From the NCBI GenBank assembly GCA_033977485.1, contig CM066994.1:45843155-45907154 (forward strand): DNA of 64,000 bases. Reading direction: 5' to 3'. Within the stretch, counting starts at the first letter, position 1, and every line of letters starts with the position of its first letter. Position numbers and translations under genes: made by a program. This document shows, piece after piece, positions 32,919-44,388 of this stretch. The notes below the pieces were generated by a model. It did no database searches. It had not been told where the DNA came from and worked only from the letters and a program-made list of their open reading frames with translations. The DNA is from Hydrangea macrophylla. Lineage: Eukaryota; Streptophyta; Magnoliopsida; Cornales; Hydrangeaceae.

Positions 32919-35396
32919 ATGTTGCTGAAGAAGGGTAAGAAGACTGCTAACCCAACGGGTCAGACGGATTCGTAGGCCGGATAATCGGCGGCCTCCATAA
33001 CCTTATAGCAGATTACACGGCTCTTGCGCAACTCCTGGAGGGCTAGCGTCAAGCTCAGCAGTAAATTGAAGCACTGCTGGCCCGACAGGATAAGCCCCCT
33101 CAAGCCAAGGTTCATCTCGGGAATGACGCACGTGATCGCGTGCCCGTGCAGACTCGATTGCGTGCCCAAACTGCACCAGTATTGTTAGGAAACTGCGTTC
33201 CCAGAATTTGTTGACAGCGCGTATAAGTTGGTATTGCAAAAATTACGTGAAAAATATAATAACCCTATAAGGGCGGAACTAGGGTTACCTTAAACTGCTA
33301 AAATGGGTTGCTGTAGTAGACGAATCGAGAACACGTGCTCGATAACAGCTCACGATCTTCTACCGTATTCCTTTGTTGTCAGAATATCGAACTGAGTGTG
33401 GGCTCCTTCAAAATCCTTTATGTTTTTGCTCTCTCTTTTTACGCTCTCTTTTCTATTCCGAGTTATAATGCTCTTGATGAAAAAACGCAAACTAAGGAGA
33501 GAGCCAAAGCAACATATATATAGGCTACGATAAGGACCATAAGAAGTCAATAAGGAATAGACTTCCTTATGGAATTAGGAAACCCTTATTCGAACTGAAT
33601 CAGATTCCTATTTCCATAAATTATAATTCATATCACTAAAGAATAATAATTACACTCCTACCCTTATCTCAAAAATATACTTCGAGCTCCATGTTATTAA
33701 ATGCTTATTATCTCCCCATGTTAAGATTATAGATATCTATTAATTAAATATAATTACTGACAATCAGATTTAATTAATCTCTTAAAATTCTTTGAGATCC
33801 TCTGCTTAACTTATCTAATATGTCGGATACAAAATCCACCTGCAAGGTTTGACATAATCAAAACTTATAAGCTTTCTCAAGGGGATATCATCAATCCCAA
33901 AATTGAGACATGGATTCCATCATTAATTAATATCCACCACACAATTAATATTGTCACCCAATCCAATGAGATATTGACCCATTTATGGATCTCACCCTTT
34001 TAGGGATAAAAGTGTAAATATCAAATGTACGTGTCTATAAATTAACTTAGGATTTAGAGCATAAGCACTCATAATAGTCATGAGATATTAATTATCTTAT
34101 AAGTCAGTATAAGATAATTACCCCAAGTCGGTCCCGTTTAATACACAAAGTGTACCAGCATGGTGACTTGAAACTATACCATTTCCCATAGTCAAGACAA
34201 ACCTACTACAGCACCATGCTACAGTCCTACCGATGGTGTGTCCAATCAATCTATGACTGTAAACCAAAATCTTACATTCTATAAGATCCGATGGTCTGAT
34301 CTTCCGTGTGTAAGCCAAACTCTACACACCAAATCACCTACTATGTAGAATGAAAGACACACATGCATAATATTAAATAAACAATATAATACAATATTGC
34401 CCACACAGATTCTCATAAAAATAGATTAACTGATTTTATTAAATGAATAATAAATCAACTACATAAAGCATGGCTTTTAGTATATATCCCTAACAGGTAT
34501 CCCTCCCGGCTTTGGGGCAATCCAGGAATGATGAGCATGCCGTGGCCCCAAACGGACCTGGCAACGTACTCGGGCAACTCAAGCCGGGTGGGGGACGGCA
34601 GAGAGATCATCAATAGCAGACACGCTGCTAAGAGGTAGGGGCAAGAGCAAACGGCCCGGGAATCAGTCTAAGAACGCCCGGCCAAGAGCCGTGGCGATCT
34701 TAGGCACAAGACTACCCAGAGTCGAAGCCATGCCCCATCTCTGAGGACAACGCACTTCGACGAAGAGGCTTCGTCATCCGACCCGACTTACTGCACAGAT
34801 GTAGAACGGACGACCGATCGGGAGGACGTTAAGGGCCGCATCAGCAATATGCAAAAATAGACTGAGAAGTTGAGTCGCAGGCCAGGTCGTATCTACACCA
34901 ATCCTGAAACTGAGTCACCCTTCACTATCCGGGTCACAAAATTTCCCATTCCTCGCAAGATCAAGCAACCACATCTTGATTCTTATGACGGCTCGGGGAG
35001 CCCGGTTGATCATGTTTGGACTTACAAGGCTCAGATGGCATTAGCTACCAACGCCGATGAACTGCTGTGCCTGGCCTTTCCTTAAACCCTCAAAGGGCCG
35101 ACCACATAGTGGTTCCACTCACTCAAACCCCGAACGGTCGACAACTTTAAGGCACTCAACAAGCTCTTCGTCACCCAGTTCGTGGTCTTACCATGTTTGT
35201 CACTGCAGATAGGCGACCGTGACCAGAATCTCGAGTTCCCAAGCAGTTGCAACCCCTCATCACATCAACGTGGTCTTCGGAGAAATATTAGGCAGAGGGG
35301 ACTCACAGTCGACGAGAAAAAGGCATCCTCGGGCTCTAATCAGCCAACTTCCCACCGACTGATGTACTGACGTTCTCATCTGACGATGTCAAGGAC
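32919..35396 (+). pseudogene. Gypsy gag, split by a solo LTR and deleted
   Basis: Starts MLLKKGKK at 32919, parallel to MPPKKGKK at 54964, and carries stops within 20 codons. It is interrupted by the solo LTR 33183-34495, resumes at 34501, and is readable at 34870-35085 (TESPFTIRVTKFPIPRKIKQ, DELLCLAFP). The middle of gag including the zinc knuckle is missing: about 35215 corresponds to about 55960, and about 35255 to about 56600 in the fuller relative. Confidence 0.82.
33183..34495 (-). mobile_element. Solo LTR of the first copia family
   Basis: 1313 bp, the same length as the copia 3' LTR at 13963, reverse orientation. TGTTAGGAAACTGCG at 33183 is the complement of the LTR end; ATATATCCCTAACA at 34495 is the complement of the start. 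Flanks are AGTAT and GGTAT (five-base duplication with one change). No internal region. Confidence 0.93.
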
Positions 35397-35762
35397 TTGC
35401 ACTACCCCCACGACGATCCGCTAATGGTGATGCTCTCCATAGCTAATTACATGGTCAAGAGGGTATTAGTGGACACGGGCAGCTCCTCGAACATTCTGTT
35501 TGCCTCGGCCTTCAATCAGATCGGGATATCGAGGGACCGAATCCGATCGGTGGCCACCCCCTTGGTAGGATTCAATGGATCAAGCACAAAACCGCTCGGG
35601 ATGATCGAGCTGTCAGTTCTTATAGGGACCTACCCGCAGCAAGTCTGTGTACTGACAAATTTTGTTATAGTAGAAGCCCCCTCTGCTTATAATGTAATCC
35701 TTAGAAGGCTCACGCTCAACAAAGCAAAGGCGGTTGTGTCAACCTACAGTCTAGTAATTGTG
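35397..35762 (+). pseudogene. Gypsy aspartic protease, truncated
   Basis: HYPHDDPLMVMLSIANYMVK, then VLVDTGSSSNILF with an intact DTG, then VEAPSAYNVILRR. This copy keeps the frame through GISRDRIRSVATPLVGFNG, which shows where the relative at 56893 lost a base. After VVSTYS the sequence leaves the gypsy and no RT follows. Confidence 0.88.
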
Positions 35763-35765
35763 TGA

Positions 35766-36437
35766 CAAAACCCCGACCAAAACACCCCAACACCCCGACC
35801 GAACCGAACCTAACCTATTGGTAAATTTTTTTATGTGACAACACTGAAGAAAATCGATCGAAAACCAACCATGAAAACCTCTAGTTATTGGCAATGAAGC
35901 ACAGACACAACATGACAAAACACTTTAAAATGTCGATGCTTCATCTGGAGCTCGGCCAAATAATTTGGTGAGGTGTTGGTAATGCTTATAATTAAGCTTT
36001 TTTATGCATCAATTTTGCAAAAATTATGCAAATTTTGTGTAGTGGTTTCAGGCATAGTTTGTCCCCCACGTGGCTTTATAAAAGTAGCTTATGAAATTTA
36101 TTATCAAGTTGTTTGATAATTTTGTACAAGTGACACATTACTCTTCAAAAAACGTCATGAAACAAAAAGGTAACCTTGAACTTTTAAAAGCTCCATTCTA
36201 GAGCTTTTAAAGCTCCCCCCAAAAAAGCTCTATGTTCAATTATTTTTGCAAAGCTTATAAACTAGTTACCAAATGAATTAACATAAAATTGTGCTTTAAA
36301 AAAAGGAGAAGTACCAAAATGGAGATCAAACTAAGCCTTAGATTAACATTCAATGGGAGTAATTATGGACTTTTGATCATTGTAGTTTATAATAGAACAA
36401 GAGAAAAGAATGAAGGTGGGGTTAAATACACCAATGT
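35766..36437. repeat. Duplicated flank, copy 2 (empty site for gypsy and small MITE)
   Basis: Starts in the middle of the hAT MITE (35766-35883, ending AACCTCTA), then GTTATTGG and the flank as in 31686-32240. It lacks both the 137-bp MITE and the gypsy, so it records the pre-insertion state of both sites. Confidence 0.85.
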
Positions 36438-36516
36438 TAATGCTATATACACCCAATTTTCTTTTCTTTTTTTTTCCAAATATACCCTTTTCTTTCAGAA
36501 ATATACCAAACCCTAA

Positions 36517-36520
<4 letters not shown>

Positions 36521-36562
<42 letters not shown>
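36521..36562. repeat. (CT)n microsatellite in the inverted-repeat arm
   Basis: About 40 bp of CT; the matching (GA)n run in the other arm is at 40559-40586. Confidence 0.9.
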
Positions 36563-36564
<2 letters not shown>

Positions 36565-36770
36565 TACTCTCTTTTTTGTCTCTTCTACCTTTTCTCTTTT
36601 TTGACAAAGATCTCACCCCCCAGTTGTTTAATTTAGAGATAAAAAAAGAACAAAAAAAAAATCTCACCACCACCACATGGTCGCCATCCTCTCTTTCTCT
36701 CTCTGTTAGACCTAAAATCCCCAGTCATCGCCGCCACCCCCCCACCCCCAAATCACCACTATCCTCTGTC

Positions 36771-37077
36771 TCGGCCATGTCACCATCGAAACTCCAGGGG
36801 ATGGGTCACAAACCAGAATCGAATTTCACCCATAGTGGGTAACGAACCTAGAAGCTTCAATCCCTATGCAAGGTCGTTCAACTGAGAGTCAGGGAAATTA
36901 GGTAGCCATACTATCGAAACATATATACATAACCGAATTAGGGTTCTTTGAATTAAGCCATCTCAAGCATTCATGTTCATCAATGGAGTCTTCTCTTCCT
37001 CTGTGCTTTAGCTTCAATTCCTTTGTTACATAAGCCAATTCAAGCTCAGAGAAGCTATTAGCTATAACTCCATAGCT
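36771..37077 (-). pseudogene. UDP-glycosyltransferase (UGT73-like) gene fragment
   Basis: UGTs transfer sugar from UDP-sugars to small molecules in the plant cytosol. Minus-strand translation gives SYGVIANSFSELELAY, then IDEHECLRWLNSKNPNSVMY with ICFDSMA, matching the family's VNSF.ELE, EC..WLD...P.SV.Y.CFGS pattern. After a frame change come NFPDSQLNDLA and, at 36846-36771, FVTHYG*NSIL and GVSMVTWP, the second half of the PSPG nucleotide-sugar box (THCGWNS, GVPM..WP) with C to Y and W to stop. About 20 residues are missing before the IDEHE block, and the block before FVTH is deleted. The 75 codons upstream in the same frame (to 37305) are low-complexity and not UGT. It is a decayed captured fragment. 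Confidence 0.78.
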
Positions 37078-37373
37078 CGTGAGTGGGGGTTTAGGGGTTG
37101 GCGGTGAGAAGAAGTTTAGAGAGTGGGGTTTACGATTAGACGATTCCAAGTTGGCTCGGCGGCGGTGGAGGGGCGTGGGATTGGCGGTGAAAAGAAATTC
37201 ACTCTCAGAGAGAAAGTGTGGTCGTGGTTGGTGGCGATGAATGGGGGTTTGGGGGCGGTGAGAAGGGTTGGGGTTTGGCTGCGGAGAGTGGGGGTGTGGA
37301 CACATGGAATCGGTCGTCCACTCTTTCAGTTTGGTTTGAAATTGATTTGGATCAAAGAAAGAAAAAGAAGGTC

Positions 37374-40300
37374 TGTTGAAAATAGATACATAGTCGCCAC
37401 TTGGTCTTTAGGGAATCAAGAAACCCAATTTGACTCACCCAAACGGATAAAGGGCACCGACCTTTCATAACCAAAGAACTTGGCTCGGGATTTTTGTACA
37501 AGAGAGGAAGGAGCCTTTGTCACGACTAAAACACCCTCAACTCGTCCCGTCTCTTGACGGACCTCAATTAGCATCCAAATAATCATTTTATACTATGTTT
37601 GGTTCGACAGTTAATATTTATGATAGGTATATTACATCACATAAGAATTTTAAAATGGAAGATCAAAAGATAAGATATCATTCATAAGATCTAAGCCAAG
37701 TATCACACAATGTAAACTGAAAGATCACACAAACGAACCTAGGAAAAATCGTGTAATCACATATCAAGTAATTAAGTTTTCCTAATCTAAAAGGGGACAT
37801 GAATTATTCTTGAAACAAATAGTAAAAGAGATCAAAATATGCTTAGCAAGCTAGAATGATGCATGTTAATCTTTGAGAAAAGAAGACCTCTCATTCCCCG
37901 GGACAGATGAAAAAGGATGATTAGATCGAGGGGAAGCATGAACGTATGACCAACTTCATTCATTATAATCTTCTTAGATTAAGAGTCACAAAAGCCCCAA
38001 ATCTTGCATGGATGCAATATATGGTCCTAGAATGTGCAAAGATTGTAGTGTGTTTGTGTACATGGACTTTCTAAAGGGACTTGGAAGTCTAGAATATGCA
38101 TGAATGCATGAAGAAAATCATCATGGGATATGTACAAATGTAGTATGAACTACTTCCTAAGACATGAGCTAATTTAGAAGACATATAAGCATCAAATCAA
38201 AGATTGAAAGTAAAAGCACGCTTGATGTGAATAGTGGACAGAACAGTGAGTTCATTTTGTGAAAATTGAAAAGTAGGGTTAGAAATATTTTCAATGCATG
38301 ATTTTTTTTTATGGAGATCATTCTTATTGTGTCTAGAATACAAATCAAAAAGCTAACCCTCAATAACTATTACAGATTGAGAGAAATCATATAAACAATA
38401 GAGGTTATTTAGAAACAGATTTCGTACTGTCGACTGAAATGTTGAAAAATCTTAGAAAATGAAAACAAAACATTTAAAGGCCCATATTATACAAAAGGTT
38501 CCCTAAGACAGTTAAGTTCAAGGAAAAAATAGGTTGGGACCACTCCTTTTGGAAAAGTGTTCTGTAAAACAAGTTGAAAGTCAACTAAGCTGCTGTGACT
38601 GCAAAAACAGAATGTCTGGGAGGAATGTTTGGGTCCAAATGGACCCCTTCCAAGTGTTTCCAAGTCAAACAAAAAATCATGGGTGTTCTCTAATGAGTTA
38701 GGAAGGCTTTCCAAGTGGTCTCAAGTTAATACTTGGAGTATTGAATCCTAGAGAAATCTTTGAACTCATATTGTTCACTATTTTGAAGATTTTGGGAAGA
38801 AGTAGGGTTTTATTCTTTAAAATCAAAATGAAGGGTTTAAGAGGGGTCTTGAAATAGAGGTTTTGAAAGTGTATTTTTAGTACTTAAATGGAGATTATGA
38901 CCACTTGAAATATCAACATTGAACTCATTTAGAGAACCTCTAAGATTATTGGAAAGGTTTGCTTTATTTTGGAAATAACTTCAAGAATACATAGGGATGT
39001 ATTGAGGTTATAATCAACATCTATCAAACATGTTTTTGAGGTCAAGAGCTACTATCCATAAGGATTCACTCACCTCAAACTTCATGTCATCATCTAGATG
39101 ATGATGAACTAGTAAGTAAATAACGAAAATAAAAAAGAAATGAGGTAAGAAGAGATGAACATTGTATATAAGCAAGCAAATGAACAAATCAATAGATGAT
39201 ATTCAATGGTGGAACCACAAGCATTCAACCTCTCATATATGTGTGTATGTGGGTGTAGATTGCTCTCTAAAACTCAAAGAAGATGAAGAAAATGAATTGA
39301 AATCTTGTGAACACAAGTTTAGTTTTGAGAAAACTAATTGAAACTCACATTTGGATTGGATTGGATTTTGAAGAAGAAAATCTCTATTCCTCTCTCTATT
39401 TCTCCCTAACTCTCTATATCTCTCTCTAATGGCTTCCAAGTTCTACCCCAAATGGTACCAAATGGATCTCATTTATAGGCCAACTTGGGGAGGTATTTTG
39501 GATTTTAAAACGTCTCTAATTGGTCCAAAATCTTCAGAATTTCAAAACTATGTCGTTTTGTTTATTGAAAATATGAATTAAAACCCAAAAATTAACCAAA
39601 AATTACAAAAAAATGAAAAATGACTCAGAGTGCCGCCGCAGCACTCGTCCATTGCCGCCGCAGTAGTGGGCCAGTGCCGCCACGGCAGTCAACCCCCCTG
39701 TTGACCAAAATTTGTATTTTAGCCCCCGGAACTCCCGAAATTCGCGAAACGGCCCTATTTTGTCCGAAATTCACAGACAATTCATACAAAATCCAAATTG
39801 AGATTGTTAGATACCGTTGGAAAGTTATTGAGTTCTACTTTCCATAAAAAAAATAGTTTGGAGTTGGGTCACTTTGGAAGGTTTTGCGGTATTCGCGATA
39901 AAAGCCGAATTGATCTCATTTTTTACCTTCAGAAATTAATAACAAATTCGTTTTAGATCCATAAATTATGTGCGATATACCGTTGGAAAGCTATTGACCT
40001 CTAGCATTTGATAAAAAAATTTCAACATCAAAAAGCAGACTTTGATTTTTGGTCAAACTTGCAGTCAAATTAGTTAAACAGTGCACTTCCAGGAAATTCC
40101 GGGAAGCTCTGGGAGCCTTCATAGACTGACGTTTCCATCCGATTTTCTTTTAAAATAAATTTTAAGATTTTTCACATGATCTAGAATGATCTCAAAACGT
40201 TTGGGCAAATTCGGATGATTTTGGTCAAACCCTGGTCAAACCTTGGTCAAACTGGTCAACGGAGACTTTCCGGGAACTTTCGGGACTTCCGGGGGGTCTT

Positions 40301-40544
40301 TAGGAGCTTACAATTTCAAATATTTATCTTTTAAAATAATTTTTTTTTGTTTTGAACAAAATCGAATGATTCCTGAGATTCTGGGCCAATCCGGAGAGTT
40401 TTGAGCTTTTAGAGGCATTTTGGTCATTTCTTTGATTTGTCGAGAGTTAGAGGCAATCTCTGAAAATCTGATCTTTCTAATTATCGAGGTTTGACATGCT
40501 TGTGGCCTCCTAAATATGTTAGCTGACAAAATGGGGTGTCTACA
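37374..40544 (-). mobile_element. LTR of a LARD-related family, probably solo
   Basis: The minus-strand start TGTAGACACCCCATTTTGTC at 40544 and the inner-edge block AGTCGCCACTTGGTC (37392) with the GAAGGAGCC segment (37506) match the layout of 27287-30669, but most of the body is diverged. A GC-rich GCCGCCGCAG patch (39629-39690) corresponds in position to the GC-rich patch of the LARD LTR. Left edge uncertain by several bases and no clear target duplication, so truncation is possible. Confidence 0.72.
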
Positions 40545-40556
40545 GGAGGTTTGGGT

Positions 40557-40590
<34 letters not shown>

Positions 40591-40781
40591 GGTGGCACCC
40601 ATGTGGTGGTGTGGGGGGTTAGGAGTTGGTGAGGTAGTGTTGATGAGATCTTGAGAGAAAGGAGAGAGGGAGAAGAGAGAAGAAAAGAGAGTCGGAGACG
40701 AGAGAGAGAAAAGGGTATATTTGGAAAAGAAAATAAAAAATTGGGTGTACATAGCATTAACATAGGTTTATTTAGCCCCAC
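40545..40781. repeat. Right inverted-repeat arm of the Pack-MULE-like element
   Basis: Reverse complement of 36416-36720; contains (GA)n at 40559-40586. The open frames over it on the minus strand are shadows of the low-complexity repeat. Confidence 0.8.
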
Positions 40782-41238
40782 TCAAGAATAATTGCATTTG
40801 TGTTTAATCTAGGTAAGTATAATTATCAGTAGAGTAATATTTGGGGCATTAAGGCCCCACAGTGCCACTAGGAGAGAGGTAGAGTATGTGTGTGAGTGTT
40901 AGTGAGATTTGTTAGTGCCCCTAGCATTGCTGTTATCAGTGTGTGTACATATATATATATATATAAATGTAAGTATAATTATCCTCATGTGCATTAATTG
41001 TTAATAAATTATCCTCATGCATTAATCCACTATATCCAGATAAAATGATTTGGACAGGGAATAATGACTTTTTTTCACAAGCCATGTATAAAGACATAAA
41101 GAAAGAAGATGTCCTTATAATCATCATAATGTAAGTCTCATGGGTTCGCTTCAATTAATCAGTCAACAAAAAGAAAAGGTTGAAAAACTTAAAAAAGAAA
41201 CCTAATCGAAGACATAATCTTTCTAATTATTGGTACCA
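40782..41238. other. Unassigned AT-rich DNA
   Basis: No gene. A CCCCACAGTGCCACTAGGAG segment (40855-40875) has a relative at 50529-50548 (CCCACAGTGCCACTTAAG), suggesting an unrecognised small repeat family. A short (AT)n lies at 40949-40964. Confidence 0.4.
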
Positions 41239-41243
41239 ATAAT

Positions 41244-41470
41244 TGTTGGGGTACCATGTGGGTCAACACACATGAGATATATGTCTTTAATGGGCTTTTC
41301 CCTTTTCTTGTTTCTTTCTTAAGATTTGCTAGCTTAAATGGGCCAAACCCAATATTGCCTAGTTCAATTCTGAATTAGAAGATCAAGGCACTAAACCTTG
41401 TTTTGCTTGGATGTTTTGCGCAGCAGCATATACACAAAATAGAGAGGGTTTTGTTGGAGTGTGTGTCGAG

Positions 41471-41519
<49 letters not shown>

Positions 41520-41943
41520 AAAGTGCATGGTTTGGTACTCAAGGGATTGTTTGGCTACTCAAATCCGTTTTGAAGGCTTATCATGTATTCGTTTGGGTGT
41601 TCCTTAAGTGGTAACCCTTGTACTCCTCTCTTTGATTGAATACCTCAAGTTTAGGGCAAAAACTTGAAAGAACATTTGTATTCCTTATTTTACATAGTGG
41701 AATTTTTTTGAGTTGCTCTGTGGGTTTTTTCCCCTCTTCATTGGAGGATTTTTACACATAAATCTTGGTGTCATTTAATTCTTGCTTGGGTGCCTTATTA
41801 TTACATTATTTGTGCTTGATTGTGGTGAAAGGATATTATCATTGTGGCTTGGATATTTTTGTTCCTATTTAATTCACACTTGACAAGGATTATGAAGTGT
41901 TACTCCTAATTAATATTGGGGATTCTGATTTTTTTTCCATACA
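41244..41943 (+). mobile_element. 5' LTR of second copia
   Basis: TGTTGGGGTACCATGTGGG to TTCCATACA, 700 bp; carries a (GA)n run (41475-41514) that is only a few units long in the 3' LTR (49771-49781). Confidence 0.9.
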
Positions 41944-41946
41944 AAG

Positions 41947-41958
41947 TGGTATCAGAGC
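41947..41958 (+). other. Primer-binding site (initiator tRNA-Met)
   Basis: TGGTATCAGAGC three bases after the LTR end. Confidence 0.9.
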
Positions 41959-41993
41959 TTGGTTAATTATTATTTATTGTCTTGTGTGATCAA

Positions 41994-42763
41994 ATGGAAG
42001 AATCATCAAATTCAATGATTAAGCTCACGGCTTTAAATTATGTAATTTGGAAACCATGAATGGAGGACATCCTTCATTGTAAAGATTTGTATGATCCGAT
42101 TGAGGGTGATACAGCTAAGCCTACAACCATGTCTGCTATCGATTGGGTTAAATTAAATAGGAAGACAGTGGATCAAATTAGACAGTGGGTTGACCACACC
42201 GTGTTTCACCACGTTGTCTAAGAAGTTAATACAGAGAGTTTAAGGAAAAAATTAGAGTCTACGTATGAGGAAGACCGCGCAGATCAAAGTTTTCTTGATT
42301 CGAAGGCTTGTAAATTTGAAATTTAAGGATGGGAATTCTATTGCCAAGCACTTGAGTGACTTTTAGAGTCTGGTTAATTAGTTCGCTACGATGAAGATGA
42401 ATTTAGATGATGAATTTCAAGCTTTGTTATTATTGAGTTCTTTACCTGATAGTTGGGAGACGTTGGTTGTGTCTCTTAGTAATTCAGCTCCCAATGGTAA
42501 GCTGACTTTGGAGATTGTTAAAGACAACATGTTTAACAAGGAAGCCGGCGAAAGGGTATAGGCACAAATCAGACACAAGCTCTTGTCACAGAGAACAGGG
42601 GTAGGAATCTGAACAAAGGTTATTGGAAAGGATCTAAAGATCGTAGTAAGTCCAAGAACAGTAGAGGCAAGTCAGAGGCGAGAGGAGGTTTCTTATGCTA
42701 TTATTGTAACAAGGAAGGCCACACGAGCAAAAATTATAGAATTCGTAAGAGAGACCAGAAATA
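41994..42763 (+). pseudogene. Second copia gag, heavily broken
   Basis: Starts MEESSNSMIKLTALNYVIW at 41994, followed by a stop (WKP*MEDILHCKDLYDPI). Several further stops and frame changes occur before LLLLSSLPDSWETLVVSLSN (about 42423-42482), a conserved gag block. The zinc knuckle at about 42696 reads CYYCNKEGHTSKNY, with the last Cys replaced by Tyr. Confidence 0.82.
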
Positions 42764-43403
42764 GGGTAATACTGAGAAGAAGTCAGAAGACAAGAACACT
42801 ACAGCTACAATTTATGAGGATGTGGTGTTACTCTTATTTGGAGATAAGGAGTGCCTACATGTTATAGATAGTGATGTTGAGTGGGTTGTTGATATAGCCG
42901 CCTCCTACTATGCTACTCCTAAAAGAGAGTTCTTTACATCATACAAAGCTGGTGACTTTGGTACTGTGAAGATGGGTAATACCAGCTATTCCAATATTGA
43001 GGGGATAGGTGATGTGTGTATTCGGGCTAGCCTGGGTTGCACTTTGACATTGAAGGATGTTCGATATGTTCCTAATTTACTGTTAAATTTGATTTTTGGT
43101 GTTCCACTAAAAAAAATGGGTTATGATAACTATTTTGGAAGCTAAAATTAGAAACTCACCAAAGGGTCCCTAGTTGTTACAAAAGGGAAACTTTATTATA
43201 CTTTGTACAAGACTCATGTAAAGGTGTGTTCAAGCGGGCTCAATACAATTGAGGATAAGTCTTCACCAAATTTGTGGCACGTGCGGTTGGCACACATGCT
43301 TGAGAAAGGGTTGCAGATTCTGGCAAAGAAATCCCTCATTCCCTTTGCCCAAGGTGCAGTTCTTAGCCCTTATGATTATTTCTTATTTGGTAAGCACCAT
43401 TGA
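42764..43403 (+). pseudogene. Second copia protease and GAG-pre-integrase region
   Basis: 42822-43145 contains WVVDIAASYYATP where family members have VVDTGASYHATP, so the protease DTG is lost (DIA). LKDVRYVPNLLLNLI follows, a typical block after the protease. A stop at 43143 is followed by another frame with NLWHVRLAHMLEKGLQILAKK, the histidine pair of the integrase zinc domain; the CxxC Cys pair is replaced (PYDYFLFGKH). Confidence 0.82.
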
Positions 43404-43439
43404 GTTTCCGTTCATGCTTCTAGTAAAAGAAAAACCAAG

Positions 43440-44174
43440 TTGCTTGATATGGTTTATTATGATGTTTGTGGTCCCATTGAGGTGGAAGTTTTGGGCGGAA
43501 ATAAGTATTTTCTTACTTTTATTGATGATGCTTCACGTAAAGTGTGGGTGTATTTTTTGAAAACAAAACACCAGGTCTTTCAGCATTTTCAAAGGTTCCA
43601 TGCTATGGTGGAAAGAGAGATAGGAAAACCTTTGAAGTGTCTTCGTACTGATAACGGGGGAGAGTACACTTCAAAAGAGTTTGAAGCATATTGTGTAGGA
43701 TACAGTATACGGTATGAGAGGACAGTTCCACGTACCCTATAGCACAATGGTATGGCTGAGAGGATGAACCGCACTATCGTAGAGAGAGTCAGATGCATGT
43801 TATGAATGGCTAAGCTGCCTAAGTCATTCTGGGGTGAAGCAGTTTGTACAACTTACTGCTTGATTAATAGGTCTTTGGATTTTGAGATTCTAGAGAAAGG
43901 ATGGACCGATAGTGATATTTTATACTCTTATCTAAGGGTGTTTGGGTGCAAGGCATTTGCACATGTTGCTAAGGAGCAGAGATCTAAGCTTGATGATAAA
44001 GCTACTCCATATATCTTTGTTGGTTATGGAGATGCAGAGTTCGGGTACAGGTTGAGGGATCCAAAAAATAAAAAGGTGATCAAAAGCAGTGATGTTATTT
44101 TTCATGAGCATCAGACTTTGGCATATTTTGAAAACCTGCTCAGCCTAGAGCGAGTAGTGCTTCAGACCTCATAG
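43440..44174 (+). pseudogene. Second copia integrase core and C-terminal region
   Basis: Core motifs in order: DMVYYDVCGPIEV, FLTFIDDASRKVWVYFLK, LRTDNGGEYTSKEF, then NGMAERMNRT after a TAG at 43740-43742. All three acidic catalytic positions are visible. An in-frame TGA (about 43803) precedes AKLPKSFWGEAVCTTYCLIN; the region ends after IFVGYGDAEFGYRL, the usual tail. Confidence 0.88.
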
Positions 44175-44388
44175 CAATTCCTTCTACATCACAGGGTGCC
44201 ACAGATGGGGGAGAATTACAGTATGAGCCAATTATTTTCCAAAATTTGGGGATAATGGTGATGTGCCAGATATAAAGGGTGTTGAGCAGGGGGAGCAATC
44301 CTCTCCACCAGAGATTATAGTACCTCAAGTGAGGAGATCGACTCGAGAATAGAGGTCTTCAGTTAGGTAATCCAATTCTAAGCATATT

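Larger units (their letters stand above)
32241..35763 (+). mobile_element. Truncated Tat-type gypsy element (5' part only)
   Basis: LTR, primer site, gag and protease align with the element at 54269, but the copy stops after the protease, around 35750-35763, and joins duplicated flank DNA. The start is exact: occupied ATGCTATA/TGATATG versus the empty ATGCTATA/TACACCC at 36437. A copia solo LTR sits in gag. Confidence 0.88.
36416..40781. mobile_element. Pack-MULE-like element with long terminal inverted repeats
   Basis: 36416-36720 (GTGGGGTTAAATACACC onward) and 40545-40781 are reverse complements over more than 200 bp, including the (CT)n/(GA)n runs and the ACACCACCACATGG segment. A possible imperfect 9-bp target duplication is AAGAATGAA (left) and AAGAATAAT (right). 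Excluding a 3.2 kb LTR inside, it is about 1.2 kb and carries a host-gene fragment. Mutator-like ancestry is inferred from repeat length and gene capture; no transposase is present. Confidence 0.65.

Noticed and set aside
36898..37305. 135-residue proline-rich minus-strand frame as one gene
   Set aside because: Only the last 59 residues resemble a known family (UGT); the rest is low-complexity and the frame breaks within the family match.
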